In this document: positions 1 through 7,314 of the stretch, piece by piece
Position numbering within the stretch: position 1 is the first letter of the stretch
Layout of the letters: every line of letters begins with the position of its first letter
NCBI GenBank assembly: GCA_964368985.1
Contig: CAYJDW010000055.1
Coordinates: forward strand, 1 to 17,754
DNA length: 17,754 nt
Source of the DNA: G023898405 sp964368985
GTDB taxonomy: Bacteria; Myxococcota; UBA727; JABDBI01
Direction: 5' to 3'
Notes under the pieces: generated by a model
Database searches by the model: none
The model's input: the letters and a program-made list of their open reading frames with translations, nothing else
What the model was told of the DNA's origin: nothing
Position numbers and translations under genes: made by a program

Positions 1-1
1 G

Positions 2-37
2 GACCAAAAACGCAGTCTTGATAAGCTGGTGCAATAA
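2..37 (+). CDS. 3' end of an upstream gene (partial, unidentified)
   Basis: The frame ending at the TAA of 35-37 is open to the window edge and reads DQKRSLDKLVQ before the stop. The stop touches the pstC ATG directly (TAA-ATG), as is usual inside an operon. In many proteobacteria the gene before pstC is pstS or a PhoR-type sensor, but eleven residues are too few to identify it. That this is a real gene end is inferred only from the tight junction. Confidence 0.45.
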   Translation, partial: DQKRSLDKLVQ

Positions 38-973
38 ATGAAAACAGCTAAGCCATTTAAACGCGGACTCAAGGAGAGAATCCTCGAATGGCTCATGGAA
101 GCGGTGTTAGCCCTGTGCGGCTTCGCATCGGTTTTAGTTACCATTGGCGTATTATATGTGCTTTTAAGTAAGACCTGGGCTTTTTTTCAAGTCGTGCCCC
201 TGGCAGATTTTTTTCTGGATACCGTATGGACACCCCTCTTCGCTACTAAAAGATTTGGCATTTGGGCGCTCGTTGCAGGCTCATTGTTGGTAACTTTCGT
301 AGCTATGATTACTGCGGCACCTTTGGGGATTTTAGCGGCCATTTACATGAGCGAATTTGCGAAACCTCAATTTAGAAAATTCGTAAAGCCTTTGCTTGAG
401 TTATTGGCCGGTATTCCTACCGTGGTCTATGGTTATTTTGCCTTAACCATTGTCACGCCGATGCTCATGAAGGTTTGGCCGAGCCTTAATAGCTTTAATG
501 CGCTTTCTCCAGGGTTGGTAATGGGTTTTATGCTCGTGCCCACCATCTCATCTTTGTGTGAAGATGCCATTTACAAAACACCGCGTTATCTAAAAGAAGC
601 CGCCTACAGTTTAGGTGCTCGAAAACTTACAACGATTTTTCTCGTAATCCTTCCCTATGCGCGCTCCACCATTATTGCCGCTATTTTCCTTGGCTTCGCG
701 AGAGCCATTGGCGAAACCATGATTGTCTCGATTGCGGCTGGTCTAAAACCAAACTTCACTATGGATGTACGCGAACCCATTCAAACCATGACCGCCTACA
801 TTGTTCAAGTAAGTATGGGCGACACGCCTCAACAATCAATCGAATACCTCACCATTTTCGCCGTCGGTGCCATGCTCTTCCTCATTACTTTTGCTTTTCA
901 TTCAAGCAGTAAATTCATCCTGCGCAACAAATTTAAGATCCGTCATAAGAAAAAGAGGCCTCGGATCCTATGA
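38..973 (+). CDS. pstC: Phosphate ABC transporter permease PstC
   Basis: One of the two inner-membrane permease subunits of the high-affinity phosphate importer PstSCAB. The 311-residue product has about six hydrophobic segments, starting near residues 21-45 and 74-104. It carries the binding-protein-dependent permease EAA loop (KEAAYSLGARK, residues 186-196, with the invariant Gly at 193) that docks on the PstB ATPase, and the family motif ARAIGET at 221-227. Length is normal for PstC. The basic C-terminus (KIRHKKKRPR) fits a cytoplasmic tail. The ATG follows the previous stop without a gap; the Shine-Dalgarno is weak, so translational coupling is likely. The stop overlaps the ribosome binding site of pstA. 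The operon promoter, where a Pho box would be expected, lies outside the window. Confidence 0.95.
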   Translation: MKTAKPFKRGLKERILEWLMEAVLALCGFASVLVTIGVLYVLLSKTWAFFQVVPLADFFLDTVWTPLFATKRFGIWALVAGSLLVTFVAMITAAPLGILAAIYMSEFAKPQFRKFVKPLLELLAGIPTVVYGYFALTIVTPMLMKVWPSLNSFNALSPGLVMGFMLVPTISSLCEDAIYKTPRYLKEAAYSLGARKLTTIFLVILPYARSTIIAAIFLGFARAIGETMIVSIAAGLKPNFTMDVREPIQTMTAYIVQVSMGDTPQQSIEYLTIFAVGAMLFLITFAFHSSSKFILRNKFKIRHKKKRPRIL

Positions 974-983
974 GGAAAGCTAT

Positions 984-1847
984 ATGACAAATGAGCAAAA
1001 ACGTGCCTGGTGGATTGAACAATTATTCAAGAATACCTGTTTTGCCGCAACGGTTTTGCCGCTTGCCATTCTCGTTTGCTTGCTGCTTAACACCGTCATT
1101 ACCGGCATAAAAAGAATCAATTGGGACTTTATTATTGGAATACCGTCGAGATTTCCTCTGCGGGCAGGTATTTTTCCAAGCCTCATTGGGACCTTTTATC
1201 TGATTTTCTTGACTGCTCTCATTGCATTACCTTTGAGTGTGTTTGCGGCTATTTATTTAGAAGAATATGCCGGCGATTCCCGCATGAAGCGAATCATCGA
1301 ATTAAATGTCACCAATCTTGCTGGAGTTCCCTCCGTTATTTTTGGCTTATTAGGCCTTGAACTCTTTGTCCGCAGTCTGGAGCTCGGCCCAAGTTTATTA
1401 GCGGGTGCTTTGACCTTATCCTTACTCATGATTCCCGTCGTTATCACCGCCGCAAGAGAATCACTTAAAACCGTTCCCGATAATCTACGCGAAGCGGGTT
1501 TTGCTTTAGGCGCTACGAAATTATCAGTGGTTCGACGAATAGTAATTCCCTTGTCCATGTCTCAGATCATTACCGGCGCAATCCTTGCACTATCGAGGGC
1601 CATCGGAGAGTCTGCTCCGATTATTGTCATAGGTGTCGCAACTTACATTGCCTTTGTTCCGAATAATCTCTTAAGCGAATTTTCCGCTCTTCCCCTACAA
1701 ATTTTTCAATGGGTACAACGACCTCAACCTGGTTTCGTGGATAATGCAGCAGCAGCCATCGTTGTACTGTTAATTCTTCTCGCCTTTTTTAATGGTATTG
1801 CCGCGTGGCTTCGGCACAAGCACGAGAAGAAGCGAGGGCATTTATGA
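984..1847 (+). CDS. pstA: Phosphate ABC transporter permease PstA
   Basis: Second permease subunit of the Pst phosphate importer, partner of PstC in the inner membrane. I place the start at the ATG of 984, giving 287 residues and MTNEQKRAWW. It is preceded by GAGGA at 972-976, which overlaps the pstC stop. A longer open frame from 867 would lie inside pstC and is unlikely. Visible features are about six hydrophobic segments, the EAA-type loop (REAGFALGATK, residues 169-179, Gly 176) and the motif SRAIGES at 204-210, which parallels ARAIGET in PstC. The stop codon overlaps the pstB start in an ATGA junction (1844-1847), the usual arrangement for stoichiometric translation of permease and ATPase. 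Confidence 0.95.
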   Translation: MTNEQKRAWWIEQLFKNTCFAATVLPLAILVCLLLNTVITGIKRINWDFIIGIPSRFPLRAGIFPSLIGTFYLIFLTALIALPLSVFAAIYLEEYAGDSRMKRIIELNVTNLAGVPSVIFGLLGLELFVRSLELGPSLLAGALTLSLLMIPVVITAARESLKTVPDNLREAGFALGATKLSVVRRIVIPLSMSQIITGAILALSRAIGESAPIIVIGVATYIAFVPNNLLSEFSALPLQIFQWVQRPQPGFVDNAAAAIVVLLILLAFFNGIAAWLRHKHEKKRGHL

Positions 1848-2182
1848 CACTCAGTTTNNNNNNNNNNNNNNNNNNNNNNNNNNNNNNNNNNNNNNNNNNN
1901 NNNNNNNNNNNNNNNNNNNNNNNNNNNNNNNNNNNNNNNNNNNNNNNNNNNNNNNNNCTCGATCCCATTTCTACTGCACGAATCGAGGATCTGATTAACG
2001 AGCTAAGATCCAATTATGCTATCGTAATTGTAACTCACAACATGCAGCAAGCGGCGCGGGTGTCTCAGATTACTGCTTATTTTTTGGATGGCATGCTCAT
2101 TGAAATTAACAATACCAAACGTCTTTTTACCAATCCGAGCGATCCGCGAACCGAAGATTACATCACGGGGAAATTTGGTTGA
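1844..2182 (+). CDS. pstB: Phosphate ABC transporter ATP-binding protein PstB (interrupted by assembly gap)
   Basis: ATPase subunit that drives phosphate import through PstC/PstA. Only the first four or so codons (MTLS) and the last 74 residues are present, separated by a run of N. The visible C-terminal part is diagnostic. LDPISTARIEDL follows the lost Walker B, VTHNMQQAARVS contains the switch histidine, and the end RTEDYITGKFG is typical of PstB. Walker A, the Q-loop and the ABC signature all fall in the gap. PstB proteins are usually about 250-270 residues, so some 170-190 codons are missing while the gap shows 100 bases. The gene is most probably intact in the organism. Its stop overlaps the phoU ATG (TGATG, 2180-2184). 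Confidence 0.9.
   Translation: MTLSXXXXXXXXXXXXXXXXXXXXXXXXXXXXXXXXXXLDPISTARIEDLINELRSNYAIVIVTHNMQQAARVSQITAYFLDGMLIEINNTKRLFTNPSDPRTEDYITGKFG
1858..1957. other. Assembly gap (100 N)
   Basis: Exactly 100 undetermined bases inside pstB. A round number like this is the usual placeholder for a gap of unknown size. Judged by PstB length, the true missing sequence should be roughly 500 bp. Everything downstream is therefore probably displaced from its true coordinate by several hundred bases. Confidence 0.95.
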
Positions 2183-2880
2183 TGACTAAGAACCATACAA
2201 ATAAAGCCTACGAGCACGAGCTTAGGCTCCTAAGAGATCGTATTTTACTCATCGCTGGAAGAGTAGAAAAAATGGTGGCCACCTCGATTCGTGCTCTCTC
2301 ACTCAACGATACGGCACTTGCCCGGGAAGCCATTGACTACGACAAAAATATCGATCGTGATGAAATGGTCATTGACCGACAATGCATAGAACTCCTCGCT
2401 CGGCGACAACCGCTCGGCGAGGATCTTCGTTTTATTGTTTCAGTTATCAAAATGGTGACCTATTTCGAAAGAATGGGTGATTTAGCGGTAAAAATTTCTC
2501 ATCGTGTGATTAAACTTAAGCACAGTGAAATCGAATATTCCATCGACGGACTCGAAGACATGGCGCGGGGCGTACAAACCATGATCAAAGATACAGTCGA
2601 AGCGTTTTTATTGCGGGATAGCAAAAAGGCCAGTCACGTGATTAAACAGGACGAAACGATTGATAGTATTTATCATCTCACCACCAAACGCTATATCAAA
2701 GAAATGACTGAGTTGGGACAAGACATTGAATCCCACTTTCACCTTCTCTCCATCGCTAAATGGCTAGAACGAATGGGCGATCATTGCGTCAAGCTGGCTG
2801 AATTAATTATTTTTATGGTTATGGGAGAAGATGTGCGGCATCAAACTAAGATGTCCCAAAAAATAATGGAAATGGTTTAA
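2182..2880 (+). CDS. phoU: Phosphate transport regulator PhoU
   Basis: PhoU links the Pst transporter to the PhoR/PhoB two-component system and represses the Pho regulon when phosphate is plentiful. The product is 232 residues, all helical in character, with the family's two-fold repeat. The metal-binding motif ERMGD occurs at residues 96-100 (ERMGDLAVKI) and again exactly 100 residues on at 196-200 (ERMGDHCVKLAE). I use the ATG at 2182, which overlaps the pstB stop, over an in-frame TTG one codon earlier. It is the last gene of the operon, followed by a strong stem-loop. Its presence implies that the Pst system acts as a phosphate sensor as well as an importer. Confidence 0.96.
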   Translation: MTKNHTNKAYEHELRLLRDRILLIAGRVEKMVATSIRALSLNDTALAREAIDYDKNIDRDEMVIDRQCIELLARRQPLGEDLRFIVSVIKMVTYFERMGDLAVKISHRVIKLKHSEIEYSIDGLEDMARGVQTMIKDTVEAFLLRDSKKASHVIKQDETIDSIYHLTTKRYIKEMTELGQDIESHFHLLSIAKWLERMGDHCVKLAELIIFMVMGEDVRHQTKMSQKIMEMV

Positions 2881-2900
2881 TTTATTGAGCCATAGGCGAA

Positions 2901-2930
2901 AAAATAGAGGACCCTAAAGTCCTCTATTTT
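2901..2930. terminator. Bidirectional intrinsic terminator between phoU and the GEVED lipoprotein gene
   Basis: A perfect 12-bp inverted repeat (2901-2912 with 2919-2930, loop CCTAAA). The stem has GC-containing core pairs, is preceded by A-rich sequence and ends in ATTTTAT. Both strands therefore give a stem followed by a short U-tract. It lies between two convergent genes, 20 bp after the phoU stop and 24 bp from the stop of the minus-strand gene, so it can end both transcripts. Confidence 0.85.
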
Positions 2931-2953
2931 ATCAATCAAAAAGCCTTAACCGA

Positions 2954-5176
2954 CTATGGTATTAGGACGGACGTCGTTACTGCATAATCTTCTACTTCGC
3001 CAGCGGCTGCAATTCCAGTTGGAAGAGGAGCTGCTACAACGCCTGGTAACAAACGAAAACGTGCGTAGGTACTACCATTACCAACCACGCTAGCTGGGAA
3101 AATCAGATTGTAGGCGGCAGTACCTGAAAGAGCAGGAATTGCCGCTGTGATAAGCTCAGCGACATCAAAGTCGCCATCGTTATTTAGATCAATCCAACCA
3201 GCCAAGGTTCCGACTGTAGCACTATTGTTGGTCACAACTACGCTGACGCTGGTACTTAGTCCGCTCAAAACCACTATAGGACTTGCAACGCCTTCTTCAT
3301 CATCAGGAAGATCAAGATCATCACCAGTAGCAGCAACACCTGGCACGCCGTCACTTTCGATGTCGATCAAAGCGCCAATCATAAAAGTCGAAGTATTAAG
3401 GATATCATTATGATTTAGGGCTACGTGTCGGGCACCATCGGAGCTATAGAGTGTTCCATAGCTATCTGGTGCATCGCCAAAATCGAGAATATCTCTTAAT
3501 TGAACCGTATGATCCTCTACTTCGCCAGCCGTGGCTGTTCCAGTAGGAGTAGGAGTTACAACAACGCCTGGGAATACACGAAAACGGGCATAGCTTGAGC
3601 CTTCTACTACTGCGGCAAGAGGAAAGGCCAAAGTGTAGCTGGCAGTGCCTGAGCTTGCGGGAATTGCGGCTGTGGCAAGTTCGCCCACTTCGAAAATTCC
3701 ATCTTGGTCATAATCGATCCAACCGGCCAAGGTCGCTACACCGAGAGTATTATTAGTAACTGAAACACTAATCTCAGGAATCGAGCCATCGAATACTACG
3801 ATCGGCTCTCCAATAGCATCTTCATCATCAGCATTATTTAGATCATCACCGGTTGCAGGAACTCCTGGAAAACCATCAAATTCGATGTCAATGAGTGAAC
3901 CCAGCATAAGGCCAGCGGTGTTAGTGAGGACATTGTAATCAGCTACTGAGTGGCGCGCTCCATTGGAGGCAAAAAGTGTTCCGAAGCTGTCTGGCGCATC
4001 GCTAAAATCAAGTCCTTCGATCAAGGTTACGACATAATCTTCAACTTCGCCGCCTGCAGCAGGACCAGTTGCACTAGGTGCAAGAACGTTTCCTGGGAAC
4101 AAACGGAAACGGGCATAACTGCTACCATTTACTACAACAGCCGCGGGGAAAATAAGGTTGTAGTTTGCGGTTCCTGAGTTGGCAGGAACAGCGATAATTT
4201 GACGTTCACCTACCTCAAAAGTACCGCTAGAATTCAGGTCGATCCAACCAGCCAAGGTTGCAACACTGGCAGTATTGTTGGTAGCGGATACAACGACGGT
4301 TGTTGCCAAACCACCAATCACTTGGATGGTTGCTATAACGCCATTTTCATCATCGATATTATTAAGGTCATCGCCATCAGCACCTACGCTAGGAAGGCCA
4401 TTGCTTTCAACATCGATGGTGGCACCGAGTCTGAGCGGTGCAACATTGGTAAGCGAATCATAGCCTGGGACCGAGTGACGTGCACCGGTGGAAGCAAGCA
4501 GCGTGCCGAAAGTATCAGGAGCATCGCCGAAATCGATAAAGGCTGGCAAAATTAGGCTATCGGTATCGGATACTGGACTATTACTTGGATCAGTACCGGT
4601 AACTTGTACGCTATTGCTCAGTGATAATGCATCCACATCGCCTTGTTGAACGGTATAGGTCGCAGTGCACACCATCTGCGCGCCCACGTTCAAAACCGCT
4701 GGTTCAGCCGGGTTACAACTAAGGGCAGAGGTGAGCCCGAGACCAGAGAAAGCCGTTTCAGCAACATCAATTCCTGATATAACGACCGTGCCAGTATTAA
4801 CGATAGTAAAAGTATAAGTAATCAGTTCACCCGCTACTATACTTGCTACGCTGGCTGTTTTCTCAATTGAGAGTTCACTTCGTGGAGATTGAGGTTGACC
4901 GCTGCCACCACCGCCAAAACCACCGCCGAGAAATGGAGGGAGAGGTGGGTAATCAGGCCCAGCAATCACCACTACAGGAGCTGGCTCCTCAACTATTTCC
5001 ACTACCTCTACAGGTTTTTTGGGAGGCTTTGGTTCATTATCATCTATTTCTTCTATATCATCATTGGCATTGTTATCCGCGGCCAGCACTTCTGGTGCTG
5101 CTCTATCATTACTGTCGCAACCGACAAGAAAAGCCGTGCTTATATAGAATAAAATCAAGTAAGAAAATCTCTTCAT
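2954..5176 (-). CDS. Lipoprotein with a DUF11-like domain and three GEVED repeats
   Basis: Predicted exported lipoprotein of 740 residues. MKRFSYLILFYIS then FLVGC forms a type II signal peptide with the lipidated Cys at residue 20. An acidic and proline-rich linker (about 37-75) and a glycine-rich stretch (about 84-93) follow. Next comes a beta-rich DUF11-like domain (about 103-205; IEKTASVASIVAGE, YTFTIVNTGT). Then come three tandem GEVED domains starting at 215, 390 and 565, each with FGDAPD- or FSDAPD-type openings, an Asp-rich segment such as GDDLNNIDDE, AGWIDxxxxGxF, SYARFR or TYARFR, and a closing GEVED. The Asp-rich segments resemble calcium sites (inference). I chose the ATG at 5176 rather than the GTG at 5191 because it gives a compact signal peptide and sits behind GGTGG. 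Function is unknown; a surface or adhesion role is typical for such architectures. It lies downstream of the S8 protease on the same strand. Confidence 0.85.
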   Translation of the reverse strand: MKRFSYLILFYISTAFLVGCDSNDRAAPEVLAADNNANDDIEEIDDNEPKPPKKPVEVVEIVEEPAPVVVIAGPDYPPLPPFLGGGFGGGGSGQPQSPRSELSIEKTASVASIVAGELITYTFTIVNTGTVVISGIDVAETAFSGLGLTSALSCNPAEPAVLNVGAQMVCTATYTVQQGDVDALSLSNSVQVTGTDPSNSPVSDTDSLILPAFIDFGDAPDTFGTLLASTGARHSVPGYDSLTNVAPLRLGATIDVESNGLPSVGADGDDLNNIDDENGVIATIQVIGGLATTVVVSATNNTASVATLAGWIDLNSSGTFEVGERQIIAVPANSGTANYNLIFPAAVVVNGSSYARFRLFPGNVLAPSATGPAAGGEVEDYVVTLIEGLDFSDAPDSFGTLFASNGARHSVADYNVLTNTAGLMLGSLIDIEFDGFPGVPATGDDLNNADDEDAIGEPIVVFDGSIPEISVSVTNNTLGVATLAGWIDYDQDGIFEVGELATAAIPASSGTASYTLAFPLAAVVEGSSYARFRVFPGVVVTPTPTGTATAGEVEDHTVQLRDILDFGDAPDSYGTLYSSDGARHVALNHNDILNTSTFMIGALIDIESDGVPGVAATGDDLDLPDDEEGVASPIVVLSGLSTSVSVVVTNNSATVGTLAGWIDLNNDGDFDVAELITAAIPALSGTAAYNLIFPASVVGNGSTYARFRLLPGVVAAPLPTGIAAAGEVEDYAVTTSVLIP
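2960..4534 (-). repeat. Three tandem 525-bp (175-residue) GEVED repeats
   Basis: The equivalents of DFGDAPD start at 4534, 4009 and 3484, and the GEVED motifs are spaced by the same interval. Both period steps are exactly 175 codons, with no indel between units. The protein sequences have diverged by substitution, and the third unit runs to within one codon of the end of the protein. This suggests duplication followed by divergence under a fixed-length constraint. Confidence 0.9.
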
Positions 5177-5210
5177 GGGTACCACCAACACTGGGAATGC
5201 GTTTCACTAG

Positions 5211-5239
5211 ATGATACAGAAATCATAAACTATGAGCAA
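5211..5239 (-). promoter_or_regulatory. Candidate sigma-70 promoter of the lipoprotein gene
   Basis: On the minus strand, TTGCTC (5239-5234) and TATCAT (5216-5211, 5 of 6 consensus) are separated by 17 bases. Transcription would start near 5204, about 28 bases before the ATG at 5176. The region is very AT-rich. The -35 is weak, so this is a prediction only. It would let the lipoprotein gene be transcribed independently of the upstream protease gene. Confidence 0.45.
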
Positions 5240-5319
5240 AATTTAACATATATTTAATTAAAGATTATCTTTCTCGCATTGATAGACGTCTAGATAATCA
5301 ACACCTCTAAATACTGCCA

Positions 5320-7182
5320 TCAATTTAGGAGCTCATTATATTGCTTTTCTCCAGCGAAACCATCTGGAACAATCTCCACAATGGCCTCGATGCGATCGGT
5401 AAATTGGGTGGGTGTTTGAGAGGAAGCAGCCTCTAAGACCAAACTTAGCACTAAAGGAATATCAGCAACGTGGTCATAATAGACAAGAATGTCTTTGGTG
5501 CTGGGGAGGCCATTCTTAATGGGAGGCAAACTAAAGCTCTCCGGATAGATTTTTAAATACTCGTCGGTTTTTTTCATGCGCACCTGAGCAGATTGCCCAC
5601 CCCAATTTTTAACCGCGACTTTCAATCTCAAATTATTCAACTCCGATAAAGGCAAATAATAATCGTCAAAATCAATCAGAGGAATTTTCGGAATGCCACT
5701 CTTCGCCATAGCGACAGCTTTCTCGGCGTCAACAATACCAGCAGCACAGATCGAGCGCTCTTTTTCGCAGCATAAATTCTGACACTCTAGCCGCATTGCT
5801 TTTTTCAAAGTTGAGGGACAATAGTCTTCACAACTCAGGGGCTTCGCGGTTTTCTTCAAAATATATTCAGCTTGTTTCCACGATAAATCGGGATTAACCG
5901 AAAGCATTAACGACACTAATCCCGAGACAATTGGGGTGGCAAAAGAAGTGCCGTTTAAAGACACCGTTTCACCCTTAACCACACCAAAAATATTTTCGCC
6001 CGGAGCGAGCACATCGATGGTACGGCCGAAATTACTAAAAACTGAACTGCGAGCTTTAATATCCGAGGCTCCTACCGAAATCACGCCGCCGGCTGAGCCT
6101 GGCAGGCGGCGATCCGCCAAAGAACCTTCATTTCCAGCACTGGCAACAACTATGCGTCCCTCACGATTTATGCTCCCAATAATATCGAGCATAGGGCCAT
6201 AGGGCGGCTCATCTAAGAAGGGACCCGAAAAACCAAAAGAGGCATTTATAATATTGGCGGGATGTAGGTTGCGCTGAAATGAGCTCCCCTTAGAACACGA
6301 AGTAATACTCGAAGTACAAACATTCATGCCCGCGGCCCATAAAATGCCAAACATACGAGCCGATAAAGAGCGATCACCTTTAGTATCCACCGCAAATATT
6401 TGTGCACGCCAATCAATCCCAGCGAGCCCCAAACCGTTATCCGTACATGGCGCTAAAACGCTTAATACGCCTATGCCATGGGGCTCCAGATCCTTGCTCG
6501 TTTCGGGCCTTTTTTGTGGCGTATAATCGAGCACATTTTCATAATAATATTGGCGGGATTTACAAAAAGCCGGATTGATATCGGGCTCAGCCAGGGAAAA
6601 ATTGCGATCGACCACCGCGATCAAAGTATTCGGATTGCCTGTCGTTATAGCCCAGGCCTGGGGCAAATTGATGCCTTTGTCCGCCGACAAATGCCATTGA
6701 AAACGATAAAGGGGATCCTGAGGAATTATCATTCCATCGTCGGTACTTAAGGACGGAGCCGACCGAAAAATACAAGCCCGACAGCCACCATCATCCGACT
6801 GAATATGATTTAGCTGGGCACTATGAACAAAAGAATTAGCCTCTAAAGCCAATAAAATTTTCTGATTTTCCTGAGCTCCTAAAGAATCAAGCCGCCCAAT
6901 TTTTTGCTCTTTAGCCGCGTCGCGAGAAGCCACATGGACCCATTCCCCCAAAGGCTCTACCAGCGTCAAATTAAATTTATCCAGCACGAGAGGTAGCTTA
7001 TTCTCAGCACCTTTTTCCATGAGAATTAAAAACTCATTCAGAGCAATACTATTTTCTTTCTCAGGTGCGTAGAAAACGCTATCGAGAAAATCCGGTGACT
7101 TTAGGCTTTTTTGCCAGTGAATTTGCCAAAAAAAACCGATGGTCAGAAATATAAATAGCAAACTCACCAAACGAAGCGGCAT
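5320..7182 (-). CDS. S8 family (subtilisin-like) serine protease, exported
   Basis: A 620-residue subtilase. Residues 4-19 are hydrophobic (LVSLLFIFLTIGFFW) with no clear cleavage site, so it is a signal peptide or membrane anchor. Residues about 40-150 look like a propeptide. The catalytic domain spans about 155-495. Asp192 lies in IAVVDRNFS, His235 in EPHGIGV, the oxyanion Asn351 in ASAGNEG, and the nucleophile Ser413 in NGTSFATP. All triad residues are present, so it is likely active. The context of the His is unusual (HGIGVL instead of HGTHVA or HGSxVA). Six cysteines cluster at 451-479, suggesting disulfides and an extracytoplasmic location. The C-terminal ~120 residues look beta-rich and unassigned. 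The ATG is preceded by AGGA seven bases upstream. It lies between two other exported-protein genes; whether it processes either is unknown. Confidence 0.9.
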   Translation of the reverse strand: MPLRLVSLLFIFLTIGFFWQIHWQKSLKSPDFLDSVFYAPEKENSIALNEFLILMEKGAENKLPLVLDKFNLTLVEPLGEWVHVASRDAAKEQKIGRLDSLGAQENQKILLALEANSFVHSAQLNHIQSDDGGCRACIFRSAPSLSTDDGMIIPQDPLYRFQWHLSADKGINLPQAWAITTGNPNTLIAVVDRNFSLAEPDINPAFCKSRQYYYENVLDYTPQKRPETSKDLEPHGIGVLSVLAPCTDNGLGLAGIDWRAQIFAVDTKGDRSLSARMFGILWAAGMNVCTSSITSCSKGSSFQRNLHPANIINASFGFSGPFLDEPPYGPMLDIIGSINREGRIVVASAGNEGSLADRRLPGSAGGVISVGASDIKARSSVFSNFGRTIDVLAPGENIFGVVKGETVSLNGTSFATPIVSGLVSLMLSVNPDLSWKQAEYILKKTAKPLSCEDYCPSTLKKAMRLECQNLCCEKERSICAAGIVDAEKAVAMAKSGIPKIPLIDFDDYYLPLSELNNLRLKVAVKNWGGQSAQVRMKKTDEYLKIYPESFSLPPIKNGLPSTKDILVYYDHVADIPLVLSLVLEAASSQTPTQFTDRIEAIVEIVPDGFAGEKQYNELLN

Positions 7183-7280
7183 AATTAATTCCTGAGTAAA
7201 ACTTAGGCTTTTTAATTATGCATTATTTATTGTTTGGCGTTAATAAAATCGTTCATCTTAAGCAGGCATCGTTAGCAGCA

Positions 7281-7308
7281 CGCAGCAACCCACTTATGGA
7301 TTGCTGCG
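7281..7308. repeat. Hairpin just downstream of the 724-aa gene, possibly a decayed dispersed palindrome
   Basis: 7281-7292 pairs with 7297-7308 (12 pairs including one possible G-U), loop CTTA. It lies six bases beyond the stop of the minus-strand gene. There is no U-tract on either strand, so it is not a standard intrinsic terminator, although it could stabilise the mRNA 3' end. TGGATTGCTGCGCTCG at 7297 resembles part of the 33-bp palindrome arm at 9641, so it may be a degenerate copy. Confidence 0.5.
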
Positions 7309-7314
7309 CTCGAA

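Noticed and set aside
867..983. Longer PstA reading frame starting at 867
   Set aside because: It lies inside the end of pstC. The ATG at 984 has a GAGGA site and gives the usual PstA length.
3147..5214. Several plus-strand open frames inside the lipoprotein gene
   Set aside because: They are antisense shadows of the repetitive GEVED coding sequence, with no family similarity or ribosome binding sites.
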